Source: Azotobacter beijerinckii (GTDB lineage: Bacteria; Pseudomonadota; Gammaproteobacteria; Pseudomonadales; Pseudomonadaceae). From it: a DNA stretch of 64,000 nucleotides. Each line of letters begins with the position of its first letter. The first letter of the stretch is position 1. Positions 17,305 to 25,178 of the stretch are shown piece by piece. The stretch lies in NCBI RefSeq assembly GCF_900110885.1, contig NZ_FOFJ01000016.1, positions 5,805-69,804 on the forward strand, written 5' to 3'. Below the pieces are notes generated by a model. That model saw only the letters and a list, made by a program, of their open reading frames with translations, made no database searches and was not told the origin of the DNA. The position numbers and the translations under genes were made by a program.

Positions 17305-17495
17305 AACGGCGGCGGCCAGCAGGAAAGGGCAGGGCTGGTGTTCGCCGAGTCGACTGCTGTGTGTAACACGGGAGGTGTTCTTTTTCCTTGGTGTTCATCC
17401 GTTTCGCGTTTCGTGTTACTTCGCTGGAGGCCCCGTCGTTACTGGATTTCAGCGATTCGGTAACACCAATAACACCAGTAACACGGGATTTTCGA
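17305..17495 (+). repeat. Iteron module M4 at the integrase end
   Basis: The block matches M1 (285-470) in order: GCGGCCAGCAGG, GTGTTCG, spaced TAACAC/GTGTTC words, the 15-mer TTACTGGATTTCAGC (17439-17453, one mismatch) and tandem TAACACC units with 9-bp period (17460-17485). It lies just downstream of the integrase stop, with no gene inside. In the excised circle it would sit about 2.1 kb (across attP) from M1. Confidence 0.6.
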
Positions 17496-17515
17496 GGGAT
17501 AGTGGTTTGCACGCT

Positions 17516-18751
17516 TCAAACCACCTTGCCGAAATGCCCTTGCACCACGTTGCCTTTCTCCAGTTCGTCCAGGTGATCGGCATACCACTGCATCATGGTG
17601 CGGCGCTGCTCCAAGTAGATCGCCTTGTTGTAGACGCCGGCCACCCCGTCTTCAGCGTGGGACAGCTGTGCCTCGACATGATCTTTCGGAAAGCCATGTT
17701 CCCGTAGGGTGGTCGAGGCGATATGGCGAAAGCCGTGCCCGGTCTGCCGGCCTTCGTAGCCCATGCGGCGAAGGGCCATGTTGAAGGCCATGTTGCTGCG
17801 CGGCTTGGTGCGGTCGTTACGCCCAGGGAACAACAGCGGATAGGCCCCGCTCATCCGGTGCAGTTGCTCCAGGGCTTCGAGCGCCTGGCGGGAGAGGGGC
17901 ACGATATGGGGGCGGCGCTTCTTCATGCGCTCGGTGGGGATTGCCCACAGGCCGGCAGCCAGGTCGAACTCTTCCCAGCGGGCCTCCCTTAACTCGCTGG
18001 GGCGTACCCCCGTCAGCATCAGCAGGCGCAGGCCCAGCCGTAGGTCATGTGCATGGGGGTAGGCACTGATCGCCCGTAGGAGGGCGGGCAGCTCCTTGGC
18101 TGTTACGTGGGCATAGTTCTCTGCCGGCTTGGACTGGAGGAAACGGCTCAACCCCTCAAGGGGGTTATGCACGGCCCGGCCTGTAACCCTGGCCAGGTCG
18201 TATATCTCCTTACAGGATCGGCGCACCCGGCCCATCTGCTCGATTATTCCCTGGCGCTCCATACCCCGGAAAAACTCCATCCACTCGATGGGCAGGATCT
18301 CGGCATACAGGCGTTTGCCGAATACGGGAACGACGTGCAGCTCCAGGGCGCCGACGTTGCGTCTGGCCGTGCTGGGTGCCCAGCCGGGGCTACGGATTTC
18401 TATCCATTCCCGAGCCAGGGCCTCGAAGGTGTTGGTGGCTGCCTCTAGGTCGGAAGCCTTGCGGGCATGCTTGGCGGCGAGGGGATTCTTTCCATCGGCG
18501 GCGTCTGCGCGAAGCTCGGATGCCTTCTGCCGGGCGGCGGCCCCGCTCACCTCCGGGTAACTGCCCAGGCCAATCCATGACCACTTGCCATCCGGTTTCT
18601 TGTAGCGCAACTCCCAGGACTTGCTGCCGTTCGGCTTCACCCGGAAATACAGGCTCTGCCCATCGTGCTCCCTGTAGGCCGAGCTTTCCGGTTCAAGGCC
18701 GGCCAGGGTGGTATCCGCCAGCGGGCGGCGCTTGATCTCGCTGCGCTTCAT
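17516..18751 (-). CDS. int: P4-type tyrosine integrase
   Basis: The 411-residue integrase has an N-terminal DUF4102-like domain (1-95), a core-binding domain (about 105-205) and a catalytic domain. Catalytic residues are visible: Arg250 in TGVRPSE, His339-x-x-Arg342 in GHGFRH, His365 and Tyr374 in VYNKA. The start at 18751 is preceded by AAGG. The longer frame upstream runs through the att repeat and tRNA and is not coding. An inverted GTATGC word (18757-18762) overlaps the ribosome-binding region, so the integrase may control its own expression. It reads away from the adjacent tRNA. Confidence 0.95.
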   Translation of the reverse strand: MKRSEIKRRPLADTTLAGLEPESSAYREHDGQSLYFRVKPNGSKSWELRYKKPDGKWSWIGLGSYPEVSGAAARQKASELRADAADGKNPLAAKHARKASDLEAATNTFEALAREWIEIRSPGWAPSTARRNVGALELHVVPVFGKRLYAEILPIEWMEFFRGMERQGIIEQMGRVRRSCKEIYDLARVTGRAVHNPLEGLSRFLQSKPAENYAHVTAKELPALLRAISAYPHAHDLRLGLRLLMLTGVRPSELREARWEEFDLAAGLWAIPTERMKKRRPHIVPLSRQALEALEQLHRMSGAYPLLFPGRNDRTKPRSNMAFNMALRRMGYEGRQTGHGFRHIASTTLREHGFPKDHVEAQLSHAEDGVAGVYNKAIYLEQRRTMMQWYADHLDELEKGNVVQGHFGKVV

Positions 18752-18784
18752 GCCTTGTATGCCTTTGGTTCGAGTTTTTCGCCA

Positions 18785-18803
18785 GCATACAAGCTGGCAT
18801 ACA
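18785..18803 (+). promoter_or_regulatory. Putative arm-type integrase binding site, integrase end
   Basis: Two GCATACA direct heptamers lie 12 bp apart, matching the left-end pair at 159-177. They sit between the integrase start and the att repeat and would fall on the other side of attP after circularisation. Confidence 0.55.
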
Positions 18804-18837
18804 CGGCGGGAAGTTCTAGGGGGAGATAAGGAGAGAC

Positions 18838-18932
18838 AGCCAGAAACAAGAAAACCCGCACAGGGCGGGCTTTTCAGGGGTGTTTGTAGACTGTTGGAGA
18901 CAGCTATAAACAGGTATTTGGCGCGCTCGGCG
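18838..18932. repeat. Right attachment-site repeat of the integrated element
   Basis: The block is identical to 1-95. It comprises the tRNA-Arg 3' end (18919-18932), its downstream sequence and the tRNA terminator hairpin near 18854-18875. The tRNA is intact on this side. Confidence 0.9.
18854..18875 (-). terminator. Terminator of tRNA-Arg
   Basis: On the minus strand AAAAGCCCGCC and the matching arm (AACCCGC/GCGGGCTT, short loop) form a hairpin followed by TTTT. It lies about 45 bases after the tRNA CCA. The same hairpin is present in the left att repeat. Confidence 0.65.
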
Positions 18933-18995
18933 GGATTCGAACCCACGACCCCTGCCTTCGGAGGGCAGTACTCTATCCAGCTGAGCTACGAGCGC
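18919..18995 (-). tRNA. tRNA-Arg (anticodon CCG)
   Basis: The 77-nt gene has an acceptor stem GCGCTCG/CGAGCGC, a D arm AGCTCAGCTGGATAGAG, an anticodon loop CTCCGAA, a T arm with GGTTCGAATCC and an encoded CCA. It is the integration target of the element; its last 14 bases are duplicated at 82-95. Confidence 0.97.
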
Positions 18996-19119
18996 GTTAA
19001 GGGGGTGTTTCGGGAGCGTTGATTCGGTCGGGCGACCGGTGCCCCTGAAGCAAAGAGGCCATATTTAAGCATTAGCGGCGAGCTTGCACAACCCGGCAAG
19101 CGCAGCGGCTGTGCTCGGA

Positions 19120-19155
19120 ACCGGGCGGCGCCACTGGCGCCGCCCGGTCTTTTTC
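19120..19155. terminator. Hairpin terminator at the multicopper oxidase 3' end
   Basis: A 13-bp GC stem (19120-19132 with 19136-19148) has a 3-base loop and is followed on the plus strand by CTTTTT. It abuts the stop of the minus-strand oxidase gene, so it may work in both directions, but the T-tract is on the plus side. Confidence 0.5.
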
Positions 19156-21229
19156 AGTGGTGGGCCATCGGCAGGCCGGAGTTTTCCGTGCCGGGCAGGG
19201 CGATGCGCACGTTCTGCATCATGCCCTCGTCCTCGTGGTCGAGGATGTGGCAGTGCAGCACGAAGTCGCCGATGTAGCGGCGATAGCGCGAGCGCACGGT
19301 GGCGGTGTAGCCCTGCTGGAGGAACAGGGTGTCGCGCCAGGTGCCCTGCAGGTTGGCGTACTGGCTGGGGATGCCGTTGGCGTCCGGGACCGGCGCACCG
19401 CTCACCTCGTTGCCGTCGGGGTCCTTCACCGAAACGATCTGGAAGGGATTGACGTGGATGTGGAAGGGATGGCCGAAGGCGAAGGCGGTCAGCTTCCACT
19501 CGTCGACGGCGCCCAGTTCCAGCAGGCGGTCGAGGCGGCCCGGCTCGTAGGGCGAGCTGTTGACCGGCACGGGCTTGCCGTCGTCGCCGGTGCCGATCTC
19601 GCCGACCTCGAACACCGGCGGCTGGCCGGGCGGCAGGACGATCTGGAAGCCGAGGCTGCGATGGCCGGTCACGTCGTTGGCGGCGATGTCGGCGTGGGGA
19701 GCGAAGGCGCTCAGCTTGAGGCCGTCGGCCAGGTCGGCGAGCACCTTGTCGCGCACGGTGCCTTGGGGCATGCGCGCCTTGGCGGCGGTTTCCAGCGCCT
19801 GGGCGAGGACCGCCTCGGGCGCCTTGCCGGCGGCCGAGCCGTCCACCGTCACGTAGCCGAGCAGCTCGCGCGGGTAGCTTTCGTTGTTGACGCTCTGCTC
19901 GGGGCGCAGGGTTTCGTCGACGATGCAGTAGGTGCCGGGCTCAGGGAAGACCATCAGCAGGTCCTCGCGGTAGCCGGGCTGGAACACCGTCGTGTCGCGC
20001 CGGGAGACCGCACCGCGGGTCAGGCCGTCGCTGGCGACGGCGAACTGCGCCAGCGGCGCGCCGGTGCAGGCCTGCTGGATGAACTGCTCGCGGGCCTTCT
20101 GGCCCTTGCCGGGCGTGGCGGCGGCCTGGGCCGGGTCGAGCTTGCGGAAGCTCAGGCGGATGGAGTCGCGGACCCCGGCGTGGATGAAGCGCCAGCGCTC
20201 GACGTTGCCGGCCCTGGCGCCGACCACGTAGGGCTCGACCAGGCCGTTGATCGCGGTGCGCCGGCCGGAGGCGTTCCATTCGGTGCCGCCGGTCGGGGTG
20301 ATGCCGAACTGGCCTTTGTAGCTTTCGATGCCGCCGACGTCGCCCTTGTCGCAGACCCACTTGCCGGCAGCGTCCTTCTTGATGTTGCCGTCCTGGTCGC
20401 GGCAGGCGTAGGCGATCTGCTGGAAGACCAGGACGCGTTCGCGGAGGGCCTCGCCGTTGGGCTCGGTCAGCAGGGTGTCGAGGTCGCCGGAGACCAGGCT
20501 GCCGTCGCCCTTGGCCTGCGGCAGGCGGTCGCCGCGGATGATCAGCGGGCCGGCCATGCCCGAGGAAACCTGTAGCGCGGTCGAGCCGTGCAGGTGCGGG
20601 TGGTACCAGAAGGTGCCCGCCGGATGGTCGGCCGGTACGTTGTATTCGTACTGGAAGTTGGTCTGCGGGGCGATCTTCAGCAGCACGTTGTCGGAGTTGC
20701 CGGCCGGACTCACCCACAGGCCGTGGGTGTGCATGTTGGTGCTGTTGAAGCAATGCGGTCCGTTGTGTTCCCCGTTCGCGACGCAGCTCGGATCGTTTGC
20801 GTCGAGGTCGTTGTGCAGGGTCAGGCGGAAGGTTTCGCCCGGCCAGAGTTCCACCTTGGGCCCGATGTAGGGAATCTGCGGGTCGACTGCCTCGCCCTTG
20901 TAGGCGCGCAGCTTCACCTCATCGTTCTGCCCGGTGTCCGGGTTGTAGAGGGTGCTTTGGACCTTGTCGATGTGCAGGTCGTAGAAGACTTCCGTGCCGA
21001 CGCTGGATGTCTGCGGACGGGCCTTGAGCGGCGTCGCGGCCATCAGGCTCGGCCCGCTCTGGCCGGCGGCGGCGGGCGTACCGCGCAGCAGAGCGGCCGG
21101 CGGTTCGCGGACGATGCGCGCGGCGGGCACTTCCGCCGCGGCCTGCTGGACGGGGGCGAGCTGGACGGCGACCCCGAGTGCAACGGTGGAGGAAAGGGCG
21201 AACAGGCGGCCCCGGTGAGTGCTGGTCAT
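19154..21229 (-). CDS. Periplasmic multicopper oxidase (laccase-like)
   Basis: The 691-residue protein has a Sec-type signal peptide (about 1-32, cleavage after an AAA motif). All four copper-ligand clusters are present: HTHG (167-170), WYHPHLHG (208-215), HPFHIHVNPF (587-596) and HCHILDHEDEGMM (659-671), so type 1, 2 and 3 coppers can be bound. The family oxidises phenols, metals such as Cu(I) or Mn(II), or bilirubin-like substrates using O2; the substrate here is not evident. The gene stands alone beside the tRNA and is the first host gene right of the element. Confidence 0.85.
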   Translation of the reverse strand: MTSTHRGRLFALSSTVALGVAVQLAPVQQAAAEVPAARIVREPPAALLRGTPAAAGQSGPSLMAATPLKARPQTSSVGTEVFYDLHIDKVQSTLYNPDTGQNDEVKLRAYKGEAVDPQIPYIGPKVELWPGETFRLTLHNDLDANDPSCVANGEHNGPHCFNSTNMHTHGLWVSPAGNSDNVLLKIAPQTNFQYEYNVPADHPAGTFWYHPHLHGSTALQVSSGMAGPLIIRGDRLPQAKGDGSLVSGDLDTLLTEPNGEALRERVLVFQQIAYACRDQDGNIKKDAAGKWVCDKGDVGGIESYKGQFGITPTGGTEWNASGRRTAINGLVEPYVVGARAGNVERWRFIHAGVRDSIRLSFRKLDPAQAAATPGKGQKAREQFIQQACTGAPLAQFAVASDGLTRGAVSRRDTTVFQPGYREDLLMVFPEPGTYCIVDETLRPEQSVNNESYPRELLGYVTVDGSAAGKAPEAVLAQALETAAKARMPQGTVRDKVLADLADGLKLSAFAPHADIAANDVTGHRSLGFQIVLPPGQPPVFEVGEIGTGDDGKPVPVNSSPYEPGRLDRLLELGAVDEWKLTAFAFGHPFHIHVNPFQIVSVKDPDGNEVSGAPVPDANGIPSQYANLQGTWRDTLFLQQGYTATVRSRYRRYIGDFVLHCHILDHEDEGMMQNVRIALPGTENSGLPMAHH

Positions 21230-21533
21230 GGGCTTCGTGGGTCCTTGAATTTCTTCGTCGTCGTCGTGCCGCCGCGGCCTGTGCCGGCGGCGGCTCCCTG
21301 CCTCGGCGAGGCGCCAGGTTTTCCCGTCGGACGGGGTCCTGGCAATTGGCTGGAACGCCAGTTCCAGAGGGGTTTCGCGAGGCGGAAGGAGTGTATTGAA
21401 AGCCCTGTGGGATGCCCATGTCGAACGTGTGGAATTGCCTACTCCGTCGGCCGGAGCAAAGCGATTGCGGGCGAATAGCGGACCAACGAAAACGGGGCCG
21501 CGCGGGCCCCGTTTTCTGTGCTGCGGATGCGGT
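21230..21533. other. Intergenic stretch with the oxidase promoter and terC terminator
   Basis: About 300 bp contain no gene. The oxidase promoter should lie near 21240-21300. The right part holds the terminator at 21489-21515. Confidence 0.4.
21489..21515. terminator. Bidirectional terminator downstream of terC copy 1
   Basis: A perfect 11-bp stem (AAAACGGGGCC with GGCCCCGTTTT) and a 5-base loop have A and T runs on both sides. It lies 19 bases beyond the stop of the minus-strand TerC gene. Confidence 0.8.
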
Positions 21534-22283
21534 TTACTGGCCGGGAATGTCCTTGCGCAGGTGCACCGGCTCCGCCCGCGCGCTGCGCATGCGGATGTTC
21601 AGCGCTTCCACCGCCAGCGAGAAGGCCATGGCGAAGTAGACGTAGCCCTTGGGCACGTGCACCTCGAAGCTGTCGGCGATCAGCACGGTGCCTACCACGA
21701 TGAGGAACGACAGGGCGAGCAGCTTGAGGCTCGGGTGCCGGTCGATGAACTCGCTGATGGTGCCGGAGGCGGCCATCATCACCAGCACGGCGACGATGAT
21801 CGCGGCGATCATCACCGGCACGTGGGAGACCATGCCGACGGCGGTGATCACCGAGTCCAGGGAGAACACGATGTCGATGATCGCGATCTGGACGATGGTG
21901 GCAAGGAAGAGCCCACCCTTGCCCTTCGGCGTCTGGTCGGTTTCGTCCTCGCCTTCCAGGCCGTGGTAGATCTCGGTGCTGCTCTTCCAGAGCAGGAACA
22001 GGCCGCCGAAGAACAGGATCAGGTCGCGCCCGGAGATGCCCTGGCCGAAGACATGGAAGAGGTCGGCGGTCAGGCCCATCACCCAGGAGATCGACAGCAG
22101 CAGGAGAATCCGGGTGACCATCGCCAGCGCCAGGCCGAACAGGCGGGTGCGGGGCTGCATCTCTTTCGGCATGCGGCCGACGAGGATGGAGATCATGATG
22201 ATGTTGTCGATGCCGAGCACGATCTCCAGCGCGGTCAGGGTAAAGAAGGCAACCCAGATTTCCGGGTTGGTCAGCCAGTCCAT
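21534..22283 (-). CDS. TerC-family membrane metal transporter, copy 1
   Basis: The 249-residue protein has seven to eight membrane segments and the TerC signatures EIVLGIDNIIMI (20-31) and FSLDSVITAVGM in the second half, whose acidic residues sit in the membrane. TerC/MntX-like proteins export metal ions, notably Mn(II). It follows a CitMHS transporter gene by about 100 bp in the same direction. A near-identical second copy lies at 32892-33608. This copy keeps a loop (residues 70-79) that copy 2 lacks. Confidence 0.85.
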   Translation of the reverse strand: MDWLTNPEIWVAFFTLTALEIVLGIDNIIMISILVGRMPKEMQPRTRLFGLALAMVTRILLLLSISWVMGLTADLFHVFGQGISGRDLILFFGGLFLLWKSSTEIYHGLEGEDETDQTPKGKGGLFLATIVQIAIIDIVFSLDSVITAVGMVSHVPVMIAAIIVAVLVMMAASGTISEFIDRHPSLKLLALSFLIVVGTVLIADSFEVHVPKGYVYFAMAFSLAVEALNIRMRSARAEPVHLRKDIPGQ

Positions 22284-22382
22284 AAAGGGTCCTCTAAATC
22301 GTCGGTTGTGCGGTCGGCGGTTTCTGGCCGCCGGCCGGGGGAGTCTGTACGCGACTGTGTGAAAATTTCGTCAACGCGCCGT

Positions 22383-23687
22383 TCAGTTGCCGGCCAGCGG
22401 GAAGACCCCCGCCAGCAGGGCGGCGAGCATTATCGCCAGACAGAGCAGCGTGGCCAGCTTGAGGGCGAAGCGTTGCAGGTCGCCGAACTCGATCTTCGCC
22501 AGGCCCACCAGCAGGTAGGTGGAGGGTACCAGCGGACTGAGCAGGTGTACCGGCTGGCCGACGATCGAGGCGCGCGCCATCTCCACCGGACTGATGCCGT
22601 AATGCCCGGCCGCTTCGGTGAGCACCGGCAGCACGCCGTAGTAGAAGGCGTCGTTGGACATGAAGAAGGTGAACGGCATGCTGACCAGCGCGGTCACCAC
22701 CGCGAGGTACGGACCCATGGCGTCGGGGATCAGCGCCAGCAGGCTTTTCGACATGGCGTCGACCATCCCGGTGCCGGAGAGGATGCCGGTGAAGATGCCG
22801 GCGGCGAAGATCAGACCGACCACCGCCAGCACGTTGCCGGCGTGGGCGGCGACGCGCTCCTTCTGGGCCTTGAGGCAGGGGTAGTTGATGATCATGGCGA
22901 TGCTGAAGGCGATCATGAACAGCACCGGCAGCGGCAGCACGCCGGCGATCAGCGTGCCCATCAGCCCGAGGGTCAGCATGGCGTTGATCAACAAAAGCTT
23001 CGGCCGGCGCGCCTCGGGATACTGGGAGACGCTGACGTCGGAATGATCCTCCGGGCCGTCGGCCAGGTGCAGCACGCCGAGGCGTGCGCGTTCGCGCTTG
23101 CCGTAGAAGTAGGCCATGGCCAGCAGGCCGAGCACGCCGACCGCCATCGCCGGGATCATCGGCACGAAGACGTGCGACGGGTCGACGTGCAGGGCGCTGG
23201 CGGCGCGGGCGGTGGGGCCGCCCCAGGGGGTCATGTTCATGATCCCGCCGGCGAGGATGATCAGCCCGGCCATGATCCGCGGGTTCATGCCGATGCGGCT
23301 GTACAACGGCAGCATGGCGGCGACGCAGATCATGTAGCTGGTGGCGCCGTCGCCGTCCATGGAGACGATCAGCGCCAGTGCGGCGGTGCCCACCGCGACC
23401 TTCAGCGGGTCGCCCTTGACCATGCGCAGGATGAAGCGCACCGGCGGGTCGAACAGCCCCGAGTCGATCATCAGGGCGAAGTAGAGGATGGCGAACATCA
23501 GCATCACCCCGGTCGGGGCGAGCTTGGTGATGCCCTGCAGCATCATCGGGCCGATGTCGCCGGCGAAACCGCCGAACAGGGCGAACACGACGGGGATGAC
23601 GATGAGGGCGATCAGCGCCGAAAGGCGCTGGGTCATGATCAGGACCATGAAGGTGATGACCATGGCGAAGCCGAGGAAAGTCAGCAT
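22383..23687 (-). CDS. CitMHS-family citrate-metal transporter, copy 1
   Basis: The 434-residue protein has 11-12 hydrophobic segments and CitMHS hallmarks: IDSGLFDP near 75, MDGDGATSYM near 110 and NMTPWGGPTARA near 150. The family imports citrate complexed with a divalent metal in symport with protons. CGGAG precedes the start. It is co-directional with the following TerC gene. A diverged paralogue with the same TerC partner lies at 31506-32837. Confidence 0.85.
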   Translation of the reverse strand: MLTFLGFAMVITFMVLIMTQRLSALIALIVIPVVFALFGGFAGDIGPMMLQGITKLAPTGVMLMFAILYFALMIDSGLFDPPVRFILRMVKGDPLKVAVGTAALALIVSMDGDGATSYMICVAAMLPLYSRIGMNPRIMAGLIILAGGIMNMTPWGGPTARAASALHVDPSHVFVPMIPAMAVGVLGLLAMAYFYGKRERARLGVLHLADGPEDHSDVSVSQYPEARRPKLLLINAMLTLGLMGTLIAGVLPLPVLFMIAFSIAMIINYPCLKAQKERVAAHAGNVLAVVGLIFAAGIFTGILSGTGMVDAMSKSLLALIPDAMGPYLAVVTALVSMPFTFFMSNDAFYYGVLPVLTEAAGHYGISPVEMARASIVGQPVHLLSPLVPSTYLLVGLAKIEFGDLQRFALKLATLLCLAIMLAALLAGVFPLAGN

Positions 23688-24124
23688 GGCGAGTACTCCG
23701 GACGTGGGGGGACGTGCTGCGTGGCCGGACGGTCAGCGCAGGGAGGTCGACGGGCTGGGGGAGGGCGGGGCGGAGGCGGACGAACGGGGAACGGGGTGCA
23801 TGGCAATCTCCACTAATTGTTCTTGTCGAGCGGACCGGTCGGAGGCCGGCTTTGGAGGGAGATGCTACGCAGCCAAGCTTTCAGCGAGCTTTCGCCGGAG
23901 AGTGGTCGTTATGGTGAAGTCAGCGTCGGGCTTTTGGGGGGTAACTGCCTTGTTCTTGGCTTCGCAGCCCGTCCGCTGGGCGACGCAGGACGGGGTGGCT
24001 TCGGAAGGGCGCTTTCCCGGCGACAGCCACCGAAAACTGGCCGGCCGATCTGGACAGCCGTCCTTGCCGCCATGCTAAGTTGCCGCTCCTTCATTCCTGA
24101 GCGAACGTTCTCGCAGGACAGCCG
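23688..24124. other. Divergent intergenic region between CitMHS copy 1 and tcuR-like gene
   Basis: About 440 bp without a supported gene separate two divergently transcribed genes, so both promoters lie here. Because tcuR-like regulators often act on adjacent promoters, control of the CitMHS-TerC pair from here is plausible. No operator could be singled out. Confidence 0.4.
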
Positions 24125-25048
24125 ATGGAACTCAGGCAGTTGCGCTATTTCGTCAAGGTCGTCGAACTGGGAAGCCTGGGGCGGGCCGCACTGGAGCTGG
24201 GTGTCGGCACCTCGGCGCTGAGCCAGCAGATCGCCAAGCTGGAAAGCGAGCTGTGCGCCCGGCTGCTGAATCGCAGCTCCACCGGCGTGACGCCGACCAG
24301 CGCGGGCCTCGCCTTCCTGCACCATGCCCAACTGACCCTGCGCCAGGCCGAGAATGCCGTGCAGGCCGCCCGCCGCGACCGCATGAGCGGCTATGTCAGC
24401 CTGGGGCTGGCGCCGACCACCGCCAGCGTGCTGGCCCTGCCGCTGATCGAGGCCATGCGCGCGCGCTACCCGGATATCCAGCTGCACCTGGTGGAAATGC
24501 TCTCGGGCTACCTGGCCGGCCAGCTCAATGCCCGCCAGCTGGATCTCGCGGTGCTGTTCCAGACCGACATGGCCAAGCGCTGGAGCGTGATGCCGCTGCT
24601 CGACGAGCGACTGTTCGTCATCCATTCCCCGGCGCGTCCCGCCCCCCCGGGCGAGAGCCTGAGGCTGGCCGATCTCGGCGACCTGCCGCTGGTCCTGCCC
24701 AGCGCACAGCACGGCCTGCGTACCCGCCTGATGGCCGCCTTCGAAAGCGCCGGAGTCGTCCCCAACGTGATCATGGAGATCGACGGCCTGGCCACCCTTA
24801 TGGACGCCGTGCGTGCCGGGCATGCCGCGACCATCCAGCCGGGCGCCGCGGCGGCGCATTCCGACGAGGCCGGGCTCTGCGTCGTGCCGATCATTGATGC
24901 CCATGTGAGCCGGCGCAACCTGCTCGCCAGCCTGTCGGACGACGAGCTGTCGCCTGCGGCCCTGGCCACCCGGGTGACGGTTGCCGGCGTCGCCCGCGAA
25001 CTGGTCCGCACCGGGCATTGGCCCGGCGCCAGCCTGCTGGGCGAGTGA
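24125..25048 (+). CDS. tcuR: LysR-family regulator, probable TcuR
   Basis: The 307-residue protein has an N-terminal winged HTH (MELRQLRYFVKVVELGSLGR through ALSQQIAKLE) and a LysR substrate-binding domain from about 90. It is directly upstream of tcuA-tcuB in the same orientation, and LysR-type TcuR controls these genes in Salmonella. The name rests on context. It probably senses tricarballylate or a related acid. Confidence 0.75.
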   Translation: MELRQLRYFVKVVELGSLGRAALELGVGTSALSQQIAKLESELCARLLNRSSTGVTPTSAGLAFLHHAQLTLRQAENAVQAARRDRMSGYVSLGLAPTTASVLALPLIEAMRARYPDIQLHLVEMLSGYLAGQLNARQLDLAVLFQTDMAKRWSVMPLLDERLFVIHSPARPAPPGESLRLADLGDLPLVLPSAQHGLRTRLMAAFESAGVVPNVIMEIDGLATLMDAVRAGHAATIQPGAAAAHSDEAGLCVVPIIDAHVSRRNLLASLSDDELSPAALATRVTVAGVARELVRTGHWPGASLLGE

Positions 25049-25057
25049 TCCGGGGTC

Positions 25058-25072
25058 TTCAGTTTTACTGAA
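25058..25072 (+). promoter_or_regulatory. Candidate LysR operator upstream of tcuA
   Basis: TTCAG-TTTTA-CTGAA is a perfect 5-5-5 inverted repeat ten bases after the tcuR stop and about 105 bp before tcuA. Its shape matches the T-N11-A class bound by LysR proteins. Binding is inferred. Confidence 0.4.
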
Positions 25073-25178
25073 CACCCCCCGCGCAAAGTGGCCTGTCGGG
25101 GCCATCCCCGCCTGACTATCGTGCCTTCCACGGGTGGGGAGCCCCTTCGTTTCGCCTCCCCGCCGAGGAGGAGACGAG

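Larger units (their letters stand above)
96..18837. mobile_element. Integrative element in tRNA-Arg(CCG), satellite-like, with defence cargo
   Basis: The element lies between two att repeats. It carries a P4-type integrase adjacent to the intact tRNA, an excisionase-like HTH protein, an AlpA-like protein, a Toprim/DUF927 replication protein, a phage-type S49 protease and two defence operons (SIR2-HerA, ABC-3C). No terminase, portal, major capsid, tail, conjugation or lysis gene is visible, so it is neither a complete prophage nor an ICE. A phage-satellite or decayed capsid-carrying island fits best (inference). The SIR2-HerA section is clearly more AT-rich than the replication genes, suggesting separate acquisition. 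Confidence 0.85.

Noticed and set aside
21396..23816. Very long plus-strand frame (806 codons) opposite TerC and CitMHS
   Set aside because: It is rich in His, Gln and Asp, as expected from the antisense of a GC-rich membrane-protein gene. The minus-strand genes have clear domains.
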